Assembly (NCBI RefSeq): GCF_900102465.1
Contig: NZ_FNBW01000004.1
Coordinates: forward strand, 124,001-188,000
Length of the DNA: 64,000 nucleotides
Direction: 5' to 3'
Origin: Thalassobaculum litoreum DSM 18839
Lineage (GTDB): Bacteria > Pseudomonadota > Alphaproteobacteria > Thalassobaculales > Thalassobaculaceae
The notes beneath the pieces are model-generated. The model ran no database searches and was not told the origin of the DNA. It worked only from the letters and a program-made list of their open reading frames with translations. The number at the start of each line of letters is the position of its first letter. Position 1 is the stretch's first letter. Positions 48,836 to 56,731 of this stretch are shown here, one piece after another. Both the position numbers and the translations under genes were made by a program.

Positions 48836-49288
48836 TCAGGCGGGACCCATGCCCTTCTCGGCGAGTTCCTTCCTCGCGCTCTCGTTCTTCTCCAGATCCG
48901 TCATGCCCATGCCGCGCAGCACGGCGTCGGTCTTGGAGAACTGGATGTTGTCGTAGGGCACGATCTCGATCCGGTTGCCCCACGGGTCGAGGAAATCGAG
49001 GAAGCGTCCGGGCAGGACCTGGACGCCCTCGCGGGTCAGGGCCTCGCGCACCGCGTCGCGGTCGTCGACCACCAGCCCGAAATGCCGGCCGTCGTCCGGC
49101 GACTGCCGGCGGCCCTGCTGCAGCGCCAGGAACTGGTCGCCCAGATCGATGAAGGCGGAGGTCTCGCTCTTGCTGCGGAGCTTGAAATCAAAGATTTTTC
49201 CGTAGAATTCCAGGGCCTCGTCGATATTGCCGACCTCCAGGGCCACGTGATTGAAGCCGACGGCGCGCGCCTTGCGGGGGACGGTCAT
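48836..49288 (-). CDS. VOC-family (glyoxalase/bleomycin-resistance fold) protein
   Basis: The 150-residue protein is one vicinal-oxygen-chelate module pair: FNHVALEVGNIDEALEFYGKIF at the start with the first metal histidine, DGRHFGLVVDDRDAV in the middle and DPWGNRIEIVPYDNIQF at the end with the metal-binding Glu. Members are dioxygenases, glyoxalases or resistance proteins. AAGGAG precedes the ATG and a good sigma-70-type promoter lies at 49318-49345. It is convergent with denD (6-bp gap). Function not assigned. Confidence 0.87.
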   Translation of the reverse strand: MTVPRKARAVGFNHVALEVGNIDEALEFYGKIFDFKLRSKSETSAFIDLGDQFLALQQGRRQSPDDGRHFGLVVDDRDAVREALTREGVQVLPGRFLDFLDPWGNRIEIVPYDNIQFSKTDAVLRGMGMTDLEKNESARKELAEKGMGPA

Positions 49289-49317
49289 GGCAGTCTCCTT
49301 AAAACAAGTTCTGCCTT

Positions 49318-49345
49318 GATATATTGCGTGCGCCGGACCGTACAA
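49318..49345 (-). promoter_or_regulatory. Probable sigma-70 promoter of the VOC gene
   Basis: On the minus strand TTGTAC (49345-49340), a 16-base spacer, then TATATC (49323-49318), 30 bases before the VOC start codon at 49288. An AAGGAG ribosome site follows. Confidence 0.55.
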
Positions 49346-49349
49346 GGTC

Positions 49350-49940
49350 TCAGGGGCTGGGGGCCTTCGATCGGTGGTAGTGGGCACGGGCCTTGGCCCG
49401 GTTGCCGCAACTCTGCATCGAGCACCAGCGCCGGTTGCCGCCGCGGCTCTCGTCCAGGAACAGCCAGCCGCAGCCCTTGCCCTGGCACTCCTTCACTTTG
49501 GCCAGTCGCTCAGGGTCGACCAGCAGGTCGGCGGTGTCTCGGGCCAGCGCGGCCTTCAGCACGGCGAGACCGGTCGCCTCCTCCGGCGGCGCCCAGCGAT
49601 AGCCGTCGGGTCCTTCGGTCAGGCTCCGGCGGTCGCCGCCCTGGCCCAGCGCCCGGTTCAGGACCGCCAGATCGCCGCTGCGGGGACTGCCGGTGATCAG
49701 CCGGTACAGGGCCTCGCGCAGGTCTCGCAGCACGGCAACGGCCGCGTCGGTCAGATGCATCGGCGGCCGGTCGAGCGCCAGGGCGAGCCAAGCATCCACC
49801 GCCTCGCCGCCGGTCAGAAACTCGGCCGGGTTGGCAGACGTCCGCCAGTCCACCGTGTTGACGAAATCCAGACACAGGAGCCCGCCGCCGGTGTAATACC
49901 CGGCCAGCAGCGGATTGTCGGAGCGCTTCATCAGCTTCAT
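49350..49940 (-). CDS. CGNR zinc-finger (ABATE-type) regulator
   Basis: The 196-residue protein has an N-terminal ABATE-type domain (GYYTGGGLLCLDFVNTVDWR, about residues 14-33 onwards) and a C-terminal CGNR zinc finger with Cys residues in CQGKGCGWLFLDESRGGNRRWCSMQSCGNRAKARAHYHR spread over about residues 150-190. This pair of domains marks putative transcription regulators of stress or catabolic genes. It is divergent from azlC with only 37 bp between start codons, so it probably controls azlCD and itself. The start at 49940 gives MKLMKRSDNP. Confidence 0.88.
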   Translation of the reverse strand: MKLMKRSDNPLLAGYYTGGGLLCLDFVNTVDWRTSANPAEFLTGGEAVDAWLALALDRPPMHLTDAAVAVLRDLREALYRLITGSPRSGDLAVLNRALGQGGDRRSLTEGPDGYRWAPPEEATGLAVLKAALARDTADLLVDPERLAKVKECQGKGCGWLFLDESRGGNRRWCSMQSCGNRAKARAHYHRSKAPSP

Positions 49941-49977
49941 GTTGCCTATGACTATATAACCGGTTAGAGGGTTGTCC

Positions 49978-50679
49978 ATGAAATCCGACACCCCATCCGT
50001 GATCTTCACCTGGGACGGCGTCAGGCGCGGTGCGCGGATGTGCATGCCGCTGGCCTTCGCGTCGTTCTTCGGTGGTCTCGGCTTCGGGATTCTGGCCGGC
50101 GACACCGGGCTCAGCCTCGCCCAGGCGATGGGCATGAGCGCGCTGGTCTTCGCTGGTGCCTCGCAGATGGTGGCGATGGATGTCTGGACCTTCCCGCCGG
50201 CCGTGCTCGGCCTCGCCATCGCCGCCTTCGCCATCAACATCCGCCACGTGGTGATGGGCGCCGCCCTGCGGCCCTGGCTGAGGGGCTTGCCGCTGCTGCG
50301 CTCCCACGCCGCCCTGCTGATGATGACCGACGCCAACTGGGCCCAGGCCATGGCGGTCCGGCGCAAGGGCGAGCTGGACGCCGCCATCCTGGTCGGTAGC
50401 GGCCTGGTCATGTGGCTCGGCTGGGTGTCCGGCACCGGCGTGGGGCAGGCGGCGGGCAACCTGATCGCCGATCCCAAGACCTTCGGCGTGGACATGATCG
50501 TGCCGGCCTTTTTCGCCCTCACCCTGCCCTCGCTCTGGCCGGGCGTGCGCCACCTGCATCCCTGGGTCGTCGCGGCGGCGGTGGCGGTCGTGGTCCACGC
50601 GCTCCTGCCGCACGGGACCTGGCACGTGGTCGCCGGCGGTCTCGTCGGGGCGGCGGTCGGAGGGCTGAGCCGTGAGTGA
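49978..50679 (+). CDS. azlC: AzlC-type branched-chain amino-acid exporter, large subunit
   Basis: AzlC with AzlD exports branched-chain amino acids or their analogues. The 233-residue inner-membrane protein shows the family block LSLAQAMGMSALVFAGASQMVAMDVW and a later NIRHVVMGAALRPWL, LLRSHAALLMMTDANWAQAM. The ATG at 49978 is preceded by AGAGGG. It overlaps azlD by eight bases (GTGAGTGA), as is usual. Confidence 0.93.
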   Translation: MKSDTPSVIFTWDGVRRGARMCMPLAFASFFGGLGFGILAGDTGLSLAQAMGMSALVFAGASQMVAMDVWTFPPAVLGLAIAAFAINIRHVVMGAALRPWLRGLPLLRSHAALLMMTDANWAQAMAVRRKGELDAAILVGSGLVMWLGWVSGTGVGQAAGNLIADPKTFGVDMIVPAFFALTLPSLWPGVRHLHPWVVAAAVAVVVHALLPHGTWHVVAGGLVGAAVGGLSRE

Positions 50680-50974
50680 GGACGCGCTGGTCTGGCTGTC
50701 GATCCTGGCCATGGCGGTGGCGACCTGGGTGACTCGGATTTCCGGCTTCTGGCTCATGGGCCTGGTGCCGGAGGGTGGCTTCGTGCGCCGCGCGCTCAAC
50801 CACCTGCCGGGCGCGCTGGTGGTCTCGATCCTGGCGCCGATCGTGATCGACGGCGGCTGGGCGGCGGCGGTCGCGATCGCCGTAGCCGTCGCGATTCTGC
50901 GGGCCGGGATCACCGCGATCTTCGCGCTGTTCGGCGCATTGGCCGCGGTCGCCCTGATCCGGCTGGTGGTGTAG
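50672..50974 (+). CDS. azlD: AzlD small exporter subunit
   Basis: The 100-residue membrane protein has four helices and the AzlD signature VATWVTRISGFWLMG followed by ALNHLPGALVVSILAPIV. It starts at GTG 50672 inside the end of azlC, so it is translationally coupled and forms the exporter with AzlC. Confidence 0.92.
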   Translation: MSEDALVWLSILAMAVATWVTRISGFWLMGLVPEGGFVRRALNHLPGALVVSILAPIVIDGGWAAAVAIAVAVAILRAGITAIFALFGALAAVALIRLVV

Positions 50975-51014
50975 CCTGCCGCTCCCCCCAACCTGACCGC
51001 AGGGAGCCGGGCCG

Positions 51015-51725
51015 ATGGCCGACGAAATCGACTACGAGATCGAGGGCGACTTCTCGCCGATGCTGACCATCACGCTCGATCCGGGCGAGGCGGTCCAGGC
51101 CGAGGCCGGCGCCATGGTGATGATGGAGCCGGACATCACCATGTCGACCGAGATGCCCGGCGGCTTCTTCGGCAGCATCCTGCGCAAGGTCTCCGGCGAG
51201 ACCTTCTTCATGACCTTCTTCGCCAACGAGGGCCGTCAGCGCCGCCGGGTGTCCTTCGCCTCGCCGATGCCGGGGCAGATCCGGCCCCTGGATCTGGCCA
51301 AGCAGGGCGGCGCCTTCTACTGCCAGCGCCGGGCCTATCTGGCCTCGGCGCGCGGCATCGAGATCACCGTTGCGCTGACCAAGCGGCTGACCTCCGGCCT
51401 GTTCGGCGGCGAGGGGCTGATCCTGCAGAGGCTGGAGGGCGACGGCTGGGCCTTTCTCGGCGCCGGCGGCACCCTGATCGAGCGCCAGCTCGCGGCGGGA
51501 GAGACCCTGACGGTGGATACCGGCTGCCTGGTCGGCTTCTCGTCGACCTGCGACTACGACATCGCGTTCCAGCGCGGCGTCAAGAACCTGGTGTTCGGCG
51601 GCGAGGGCCTGTTCGTCACCCATATCAGCGGCCCCGGCACGGTGATCATTCAGACCCAGCCGATCGCCGAACTGGCCCTGGCCCTGCACGACCTCGTCCC
51701 CAAGGAGCAGCGCTCGGGGGAGTAG
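51015..51725 (+). CDS. AIM24/TIGR00266 family protein
   Basis: The 236-residue protein matches the TIGR00266/AIM24 beta-sandwich family: EIEGDFSPMLTITLDPGEAVQAEAGAMVMM at the start, GGFFGSILRKVSGETFFMTFF, and GEGLFVTHISGPGTVIIQTQ near the end. These proteins are thought to be soluble or membrane-associated adaptors; no enzyme activity is known. GGAGCC lies upstream of the ATG. It follows azlD by 40 bp and may be on the same transcript. It ends at a convergent junction. Confidence 0.87.
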   Translation: MADEIDYEIEGDFSPMLTITLDPGEAVQAEAGAMVMMEPDITMSTEMPGGFFGSILRKVSGETFFMTFFANEGRQRRRVSFASPMPGQIRPLDLAKQGGAFYCQRRAYLASARGIEITVALTKRLTSGLFGGEGLILQRLEGDGWAFLGAGGTLIERQLAAGETLTVDTGCLVGFSSTCDYDIAFQRGVKNLVFGGEGLFVTHISGPGTVIIQTQPIAELALALHDLVPKEQRSGE

Positions 51726-51746
51726 CCCTCTCCTCCCTTCCCGTCA

Positions 51747-51764
51747 TCCTGATGCAAATCAGGA
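51747..51764. repeat. Small hairpin of the CATCCTGA type between convergent genes
   Basis: TCCTGAT-GCAA-ATCAGGA, 7-bp stem. The same GATGCAAATCAGGA core recurs at about 54951, and it begins with CGTCATCC like the larger palindromic elements, so it may be a decayed short form. It may work as a terminator for both strands. Confidence 0.6.
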
Positions 51765-51804
51765 AGACTGGGACGGGGGACGATCGTGCTCCACTGCCGC
51801 CGCG

Positions 51805-52593
51805 CTACCCGCTCGCCTGCACGAAGCGCATGCGGTCGTTGCGGATCTGGATGGCGGTCAGCACGCCGGTGAACACCGCGCCGGTGTCCAGGTTGATGCG
51901 GTGGCGCCGGATCGTCGGCTCCTCGAAGGGCTCCTCCGGGGTGTGGCCGTGCACCACCACCACCTCGAACGGCCAACCGTCCTCCGGTTCCAGGAAGGCG
52001 TCGCGGATCCAGGTGACGATCTCCTCGGGCTGGTCCTCCAGCGGCCGGCGCGGATCGAGCCCGGCATGGACGAAGACCCAGTCGCCGATCCGGTGCATCG
52101 GCACCATGCGGGCCACCGCCTCGGCGACGATCTCCGGCATGTTCCGGCGCAGGGTGTCGACGATCCGGTCCGGCCGGTCTGAGGCGGCGACGGCGAAATC
52201 GTGCCAGGTCTCCACCGCCCCGTTGGACTGCCAGACATGGAGCTCGTCCACGTGGAGGGTCTCCTCCAGCGCCGCCTTCAGCCAGACGTCGTGGTTGCCG
52301 AGCAGCAGGACGTCCTCCACCGGCACCCGTTCGTCGCAGAACATGGCCAGCCCGCCGGCGGCGAGACCCAGCGTGTCCTTCACATACGGGCCGCGGTCGA
52401 TCAGGTCGCCGAGAAAGATGTTGGTCACCCGCTCCACCCCCGGGCCGGACACGTCCTCCGATAGGGCTTCCAGCAGCGGTTCGAGAAGATCGGCGCGCCC
52501 GTGAACGTCGCCGATGGCGCAGATCAGGTGGTCTGAGGCGGCGGGCTTGGGTGTTTCGAGCCATTCGCCGTGGGATATGGAGATCATGGGCAT
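51805..52593 (-). CDS. PPP-family metallophosphoesterase (ApaH/PrpE-like)
   Basis: The 262-residue protein has all five PPP motifs: GDVHGRADLL, GDLIDRGPYVK, LLGNHDVW, VFVHAGLDPRR and VVVHGHTPEE, in that order, with two metal ions expected. Family members are protein Ser/Thr phosphatases or dinucleoside-tetraphosphate hydrolases. It is divergent from fabI, and the 161-bp gap holds an FNR/CRP-type half-site pair at 52647-52660. No substrate can be assigned. Confidence 0.92.
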   Translation of the reverse strand: MPMISISHGEWLETPKPAASDHLICAIGDVHGRADLLEPLLEALSEDVSGPGVERVTNIFLGDLIDRGPYVKDTLGLAAGGLAMFCDERVPVEDVLLLGNHDVWLKAALEETLHVDELHVWQSNGAVETWHDFAVAASDRPDRIVDTLRRNMPEIVAEAVARMVPMHRIGDWVFVHAGLDPRRPLEDQPEEIVTWIRDAFLEPEDGWPFEVVVVHGHTPEEPFEEPTIRRHRINLDTGAVFTGVLTAIQIRNDRMRFVQASG

Positions 52594-52646
52594 AAATGAA
52601 CACGCCGCCGGGCCGATTGTGAAGCTTTCTTGAAGTCTGAGACGTG

Positions 52647-52660
52647 TTGATCTGGATCAC
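52647..52660. promoter_or_regulatory. FNR/CRP-family-type binding site
   Basis: TTGATCTGGATCAC matches TTGAT-N4-ATCAA at nine of ten fixed bases. A candidate promoter TTGCGG (52668-52673), 17 bases, ACAATG (52691-52696) lies downstream toward fabI, putting the site about 50 bases before the expected start. It may instead serve the divergent phosphatase gene. Confidence 0.5.
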
Positions 52661-52754
52661 TGTACGGTTGCGGCAGCTCTGCTGCGTTGCACAATGACAG
52701 GGGTCAATCGGGGGCGGTTCGCGGCCGCGCCCTTCACAGACACGGGACCAGCTC

Positions 52755-53522
52755 ATGAAACTCTCGCTCCATGGTAAGAAGGGGCTCGTCGTCGGCATCG
52801 CCAACGACCGGTCCATCGCCTTCGGTTGCGCCCAGGCCTTTCGCGAGGCCGGTGCCGAGCTGGCGGTCACCTATCTGAACGACAAGGCCCGGCCCTATAC
52901 GGAGCCGCTGAGCGCGGCCCTGGGGGCGGAGCTGTTTCTGCCCTGCGACGTGCGCGAGGAGGGACAGGTGGAGGCGCTGTTCGCGGCGCTGGCAGAGCGC
53001 TGGGGAAAGCTGGAATTCCTGCTGCACTCCATCGCCTTCGCGCCGCGCGAGGACCTGCACGGACGGGTCACCGACTGCTCGCGCGAGGGGTTCGACATGG
53101 CGATGAACGTGTCCTGCCATTCCTTCATCCGCATGGCCCGGCACGCCGAGCCGCTGATGAAAGACGGCGGTGCGCTGATGACCATGAGCTATTACGGCGC
53201 CGAGAAGGTCGTCGACCGCTACAACCTGATGGGACCGGTGAAGGCGGCGCTGGAGGCGAGCGTGCGCTACCTGGCGGTGGAACTGGGGCCCAAGAACATC
53301 CGGGTCTATGCGGTGTCGCCCGGCCCGCTGAAGACCCGGGCGGCGTCGGGGATCGACCGGTTCGACGAGCTGATGGACCAGGCGGCGGCCCGGGCGCCGA
53401 ACCACGCGCTGGTCACCATCGAACAGGTCGGCGACGTTGCCGCCTTCCTCGCATCGGAGGCCGCGGCCGGGATGACCGGCAACGTGGTCTATGTGGATAA
53501 CGGCTACAACGTGGTGGGCTGA
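52755..53522 (+). CDS. fabI: Enoyl-[acyl-carrier-protein] reductase (NADH) FabI
   Basis: FabI reduces enoyl-ACP in the last step of the fatty-acid elongation cycle. The 255-residue SDR has the FabI-type nucleotide motif GLVVGIANDRSIAFGCA, Tyr146 (MSYYGAEKV) and the catalytic Tyr156/Lys163 in DRYNLMGPVKAAL, plus the SPGPLKTRAASGI substrate loop. The numbering coincides with E. coli FabI. It is followed after 31 bp by a CoA-transferase/hydrolase gene. Alphaproteobacteria often hold two fabI genes; whether this is the main one cannot be told. Confidence 0.93.
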   Translation: MKLSLHGKKGLVVGIANDRSIAFGCAQAFREAGAELAVTYLNDKARPYTEPLSAALGAELFLPCDVREEGQVEALFAALAERWGKLEFLLHSIAFAPREDLHGRVTDCSREGFDMAMNVSCHSFIRMARHAEPLMKDGGALMTMSYYGAEKVVDRYNLMGPVKAALEASVRYLAVELGPKNIRVYAVSPGPLKTRAASGIDRFDELMDQAAARAPNHALVTIEQVGDVAAFLASEAAAGMTGNVVYVDNGYNVVG

Positions 53523-53553
53523 GCCCCCGGTGTTGGAACAGAGGGAGCGCACG

Positions 53554-54876
53554 ATGGCTTACGATACCGATCTTGCCGCCAAGACCGTCAGCGCACCGGA
53601 TGCCGCCGACAGTCTGGACGACGCCAGCACCCTCGTGCTGGGCATGGGCGTGGCGATGCCGCCGGCGTTCATGGCGGCCCTGGCCGAGCGGGCGCGGGAG
53701 CGCCGGGGGCTGAGCCGATTGAACCTCTACTACATGCACGGCAGCAGGGCGGCGACCGAGACGATCCTGAAGCCGGAGCTGATGGACGTGCTCAAGCTCA
53801 ACGTCCTGTTCATGAGCGGCCACGACCGGGCCTTCGCCGAGGAGGGACTGAAGCGGGGCGAAGTCTGGGTGCATTTCGTGCCCTCCATGTTCCACCAGGT
53901 CGGCCGCCTGTTGACCGAGCAGATCCGGCCCGACACCTTCGTGACCACCGTCTCGCCGATGGACCGCTCGGGGCATTTCAGCCTGGGCACCAACCCGGAC
54001 TATGCCGCGGAGCTGGTGCGCAAGGCGCGGCGGGTGATCGTCGAGGTCAACCGCAACATGCCGCGCACCTTCGGCGAGAACCTGCTGCATATCAGCCAGG
54101 TCGACGCGGTGATCGAGCATGACGCGCCGCTGATGGAGCTGCCCTCGCACGCGCCGGGGGCGGAGGATCTTCTCATCGGCAAGTCGATCGCCGCCCTGAT
54201 CCCGAACGAGGCGACGCTGCAGATGGGGGTCGGCGGGGTGCCGGAGGCGGTGCTGGCGGAGCTGCGCGGGCACAAGCGGCTCGGCCTGCATTCCGAACTG
54301 CTGTCGCCGCCGATGATCGAGCTCATGCGCCGCGGGGTCCTGACCGGCGAGGCCAAGACGATCATGCGCTACAAGCACGTCTTCACCTTGGCCCTGGGCG
54401 ATGCCGACATGTACGACTTCATGGACGACAACCCGTCCATCGTCGGCTATCCGGCGACCTGGGTGAACAACCCGGCGGTGATCCGCAAGAACCGCCACAT
54501 GATTTCGGTGAACGCCGCCCTGCAGGTCGACCTGACCGGACAGGTGAATTCCGAGGCGCTGAACGGCCACCAGTTCAGCGGCACCGGTGGCCAGCTCGAC
54601 TTCGTGCGAGGCGCCTATCTGGCCCCCCACGGCAAGTCGTTCATCGCCCTGCATTCGACCGCCAAGGGCGGCTCGGTCAGTCGGATCGTGCCGCAGCTCG
54701 CCAACACCACCGTCACCGATCCGCGGGTGGACACCCAGTTCATCGTCACCGAATTCGGCATGGCGGATATGAAGGGCCGGTCGCTGAGCGAGCGCGCCCG
54801 GTCGCTGATCGCCATCGCGCACCCGGATTTCCGGGACTCGCTGGCGGCGGAGGCGAAGGCGATCGGGCTGATGTGA
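53554..54876 (+). CDS. Acetyl-CoA hydrolase/4-hydroxybutyrate CoA-transferase family protein
   Basis: Class I CoA-transferases of this group form a glutamyl-CoA thioester. The 440-residue protein has VFMSGHDRAF-type N-domain motifs, the GVGGVPEAVLAEL glycine loop, LGLHSELLSPPMIELM, and the catalytic Glu334 in VNSEALNGHQFSGTGGQ. The late TEFGMADMKGRSLSERA segment confirms the family. AGAGGGAG precedes the ATG. It likely moves CoA between acetyl-CoA and a short acid; hydrolysis is possible. It may be cotranscribed with fabI. Confidence 0.92.
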   Translation: MAYDTDLAAKTVSAPDAADSLDDASTLVLGMGVAMPPAFMAALAERARERRGLSRLNLYYMHGSRAATETILKPELMDVLKLNVLFMSGHDRAFAEEGLKRGEVWVHFVPSMFHQVGRLLTEQIRPDTFVTTVSPMDRSGHFSLGTNPDYAAELVRKARRVIVEVNRNMPRTFGENLLHISQVDAVIEHDAPLMELPSHAPGAEDLLIGKSIAALIPNEATLQMGVGGVPEAVLAELRGHKRLGLHSELLSPPMIELMRRGVLTGEAKTIMRYKHVFTLALGDADMYDFMDDNPSIVGYPATWVNNPAVIRKNRHMISVNAALQVDLTGQVNSEALNGHQFSGTGGQLDFVRGAYLAPHGKSFIALHSTAKGGSVSRIVPQLANTTVTDPRVDTQFIVTEFGMADMKGRSLSERARSLIAIAHPDFRDSLAAEAKAIGLM

Positions 54877-55032
54877 GGCACCCGCCCGACATCAGCCGTC
54901 CTCCTGGTGCGATTCAGGATCAGGCTTCCGCTCCCGCGCCGCCATCCCGATGCAAATCAGGATCAAGCCCCTGACGTCGCAGCCTGCTCCGACCGCCGCC
55001 CGTTGGTACCTGTGACCGGCCTTCGGCGCAGG

Positions 55033-55052
55033 GTCCTGACTTTCGTCAGGAC
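55033..55052. repeat. Hairpin GTCCTGAC-TTTC-GTCAGGAC between convergent genes
   Basis: An 8-bp perfect stem in the 249-bp gap 54877-55125. The gap also has CATCCCGATGCAAATCAGGAT (54949-54969 region) and GTCCTGATTTGTAGGGACGAC, all resembling worn copies of the CGTCATCC palindromic family. It may terminate transcription from both sides. Confidence 0.6.
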
Positions 55053-55125
55053 GACGGAGAGGGGTGGACAGAGCTTGGCAAGGTCCTGATTTGTAGGGAC
55101 GACGGGTACAATTACCGCCGGTCCG

Positions 55126-56040
55126 TCACGTCCCCATCCCGTCGCTCAGCGCCCGCAGCAGCGCCAGCATCGCGCCGTTCATCGGGGTGGGGATGCCGTG
55201 CCGCGCGCCGGCGCGGACCACGGCGCCGGTCAGCGCTTCGGCCTCCAGGCGGCGGCCGGCCAGCGCGTCGAAATACATCGACGAGCCGGCATCGTGCGGG
55301 AAGGTGAGGACCAGGCGCTGGGTATCGGCGGCGACACTGGCCGGCAGGCCGGCTCCTTCCGCCTCGGCGACGGCGGCCGCTTCCTCCAGCAGCGCCGTGG
55401 TGAGGGTCTGGATGTCCTCGCGCTGCAGCACCCCCTGGCGCTGACGGGTCAGGGCGGTGACCGGGTTGACCACGATGTTGATCAGCAGCTTCTGCCACTG
55501 CCGGGCGGTGAAATCGGGCGCGCGCACCGCCTGGATCGGCGTGCCTTCGAGCAGGTCGATGAAGGCCTGGGCGGTGTCGGTGTCCGGCAGGGCGATGTCG
55601 GCGTCGCTGATATGGCGCATGCGCACATGGTCGTCGGCGATCCGCTCGCCGTTGTAGTAGACGATCACCGGCAGGGCCTCCGCACCGCCGGCATAGGAGG
55701 CGATCCGCTCGGCGTGGTCGATGCCGTTCTGCATGACGGCGACGGTGGTATCCGGTCCGCACAGCGCGCGCAGCCAAGCGCCGGCGCCGTCGGTGTCCTG
55801 GGCCTTGGTGGTCAGCAGCACCCAGTCGACCGGGGAGGCGTCCGCCGGATCGGTCAGCACGGTCATCGCCACCTCGACGCTCTCGTCGGGCAGGTCGACC
55901 CGCATCCGCTCCAGCGGGCGGCGGCCGCAGGCGATCACGTCGTGCCGGCCGGCATGGGTCAGCGCGCCGGCGGCCGCACCGCCGATGCCCCCGAGGCCGA
56001 TGACGGCGACACGCTGACGCGAGGAAGCGGTGGAGGTCAT
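55126..56040 (-). CDS. ApbA/PanE-family 2-dehydropantoate 2-reductase-like oxidoreductase
   Basis: The 304-residue protein has an NADP-type Rossmann loop VAVIGLGGIGGAAAGAL (11-27) and the KPR C-terminal helical domain with the conserved lysine region (WQKLLINIVVNPVTALT) and the SSMYFDALAGRRLEAEAL block. True ketopantoate reductase (PanE) makes pantoate for CoA synthesis; many paralogues reduce other 2-keto acids. No pan genes are nearby, so I give no gene name. It is convergent with the CoA-transferase gene. Confidence 0.88.
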   Translation of the reverse strand: MTSTASSRQRVAVIGLGGIGGAAAGALTHAGRHDVIACGRRPLERMRVDLPDESVEVAMTVLTDPADASPVDWVLLTTKAQDTDGAGAWLRALCGPDTTVAVMQNGIDHAERIASYAGGAEALPVIVYYNGERIADDHVRMRHISDADIALPDTDTAQAFIDLLEGTPIQAVRAPDFTARQWQKLLINIVVNPVTALTRQRQGVLQREDIQTLTTALLEEAAAVAEAEGAGLPASVAADTQRLVLTFPHDAGSSMYFDALAGRRLEAEALTGAVVRAGARHGIPTPMNGAMLALLRALSDGMGT

Positions 56041-56145
56041 GGGCGATCCTGGGGCCGGTTGCAGTGGGCGCAGTTGACGGCATGGCGCCCGCGCGGCGCA
56101 ACCCGCTTTTCGCTACTGCACAATCGCCGGGGTATTCGGTGGGAA

Positions 56146-56181
56146 ATCAGCGGGGCGATCAGTGGGGCGATCAGCGGGGCA
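56146..56181 (+). repeat. Three tandem 12-bp units upstream of the NIPSNAP gene
   Basis: ATCAGCGGGGCG, ATCAGTGGGGCG, ATCAGCGGGGCA, then a decayed ATCCGGGGGG. It lies 83-118 bases before the NIPSNAP ATG, in the divergent gap. Confidence 0.85.
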
Positions 56182-56263
56182 ATCCGGGGGGCTTTCGTGG
56201 CGGCCTGCCTGCGCTACTCTCGCCGCGGCACTCGCCAAGAACGCGATCCAGGAGGAAATCATC

Positions 56264-56587
56264 ATGCTGTTCGACGTGCGCAAATACACCTGCCGTCCCG
56301 GCACCATCGGCAAACATCTCGAGCTCTACGAGCGCCTGGGCAAGGCACCCCAGGCCAAGCATCTGGGCGACCCGGTGCTCTACGCCAAATGCGAGACCGG
56401 CGACCCGAACTGCTACATCCACATCTGGGCCTATGAGAGCGCGGGCGACCGTGAGGCCAAGCGCGCCGCCATGTGGAAGGATCCGGACTGGATCGCCTAT
56501 ACCCAGGAGAGCGCCAAGCTGGGCGCCCTGGAGAAGCAGGAGAACAGCCTGTTCAACGACGTGAGCTTCTATCCGTACAAGCGCTGA
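56264..56587 (+). CDS. NIPSNAP family protein
   Basis: The 107-residue protein is a single NIPSNAP (dimeric alpha/beta-barrel) domain: LFDVRKYTCRPGTIGKHLELYE, then CYIHIWAYESAGDREAKRAAMWKDPDW and a C-terminal NSLFNDVSFYP. Such small proteins dimerise and bind hydrophobic ligands; in eukaryotes they are mitochondrial. AGGAGG sits before the ATG at 56264. It is a one-gene unit between divergent and convergent neighbours. Confidence 0.88.
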   Translation: MLFDVRKYTCRPGTIGKHLELYERLGKAPQAKHLGDPVLYAKCETGDPNCYIHIWAYESAGDREAKRAAMWKDPDWIAYTQESAKLGALEKQENSLFNDVSFYPYKR

Positions 56588-56604
56588 GCGGCTTTACGCC
56601 TCAT

Positions 56605-56720
56605 CGTCATCCCGGCCGAGCTCCGGGCTTGACCCGGAGCTCGGCCGGGACCCGGTTCGAGTGACGGGGCCTGGGTCCCGGGCGCCTCCCGGATCAAGTC
56701 CGGGCGGCCCCAGGATGACG
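56605..56720. repeat. 116-bp palindromic element with CGTCATCCCGG terminus, copy 4
   Basis: CGTCATCCCGG (56605-56615) pairs with CCAGGATGACG (56710-56720) at 10 of 11 bases. Inside are GAGCTCCGGGCTTGACCCGGAGCTC and GGGTCCCGG/CCGGGACCC pairs. It lies in the convergent gap between the NIPSNAP and amidohydrolase genes. Confidence 0.88.
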
Positions 56721-56731
56721 ATCGGGAAGTC

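Noticed and set aside
54907-55089. Short plus-strand frame in the convergent gap after the CoA-transferase
   Set aside because: It reads through decayed palindromic repeats, has no ribosome site, and its translation is low-complexity.
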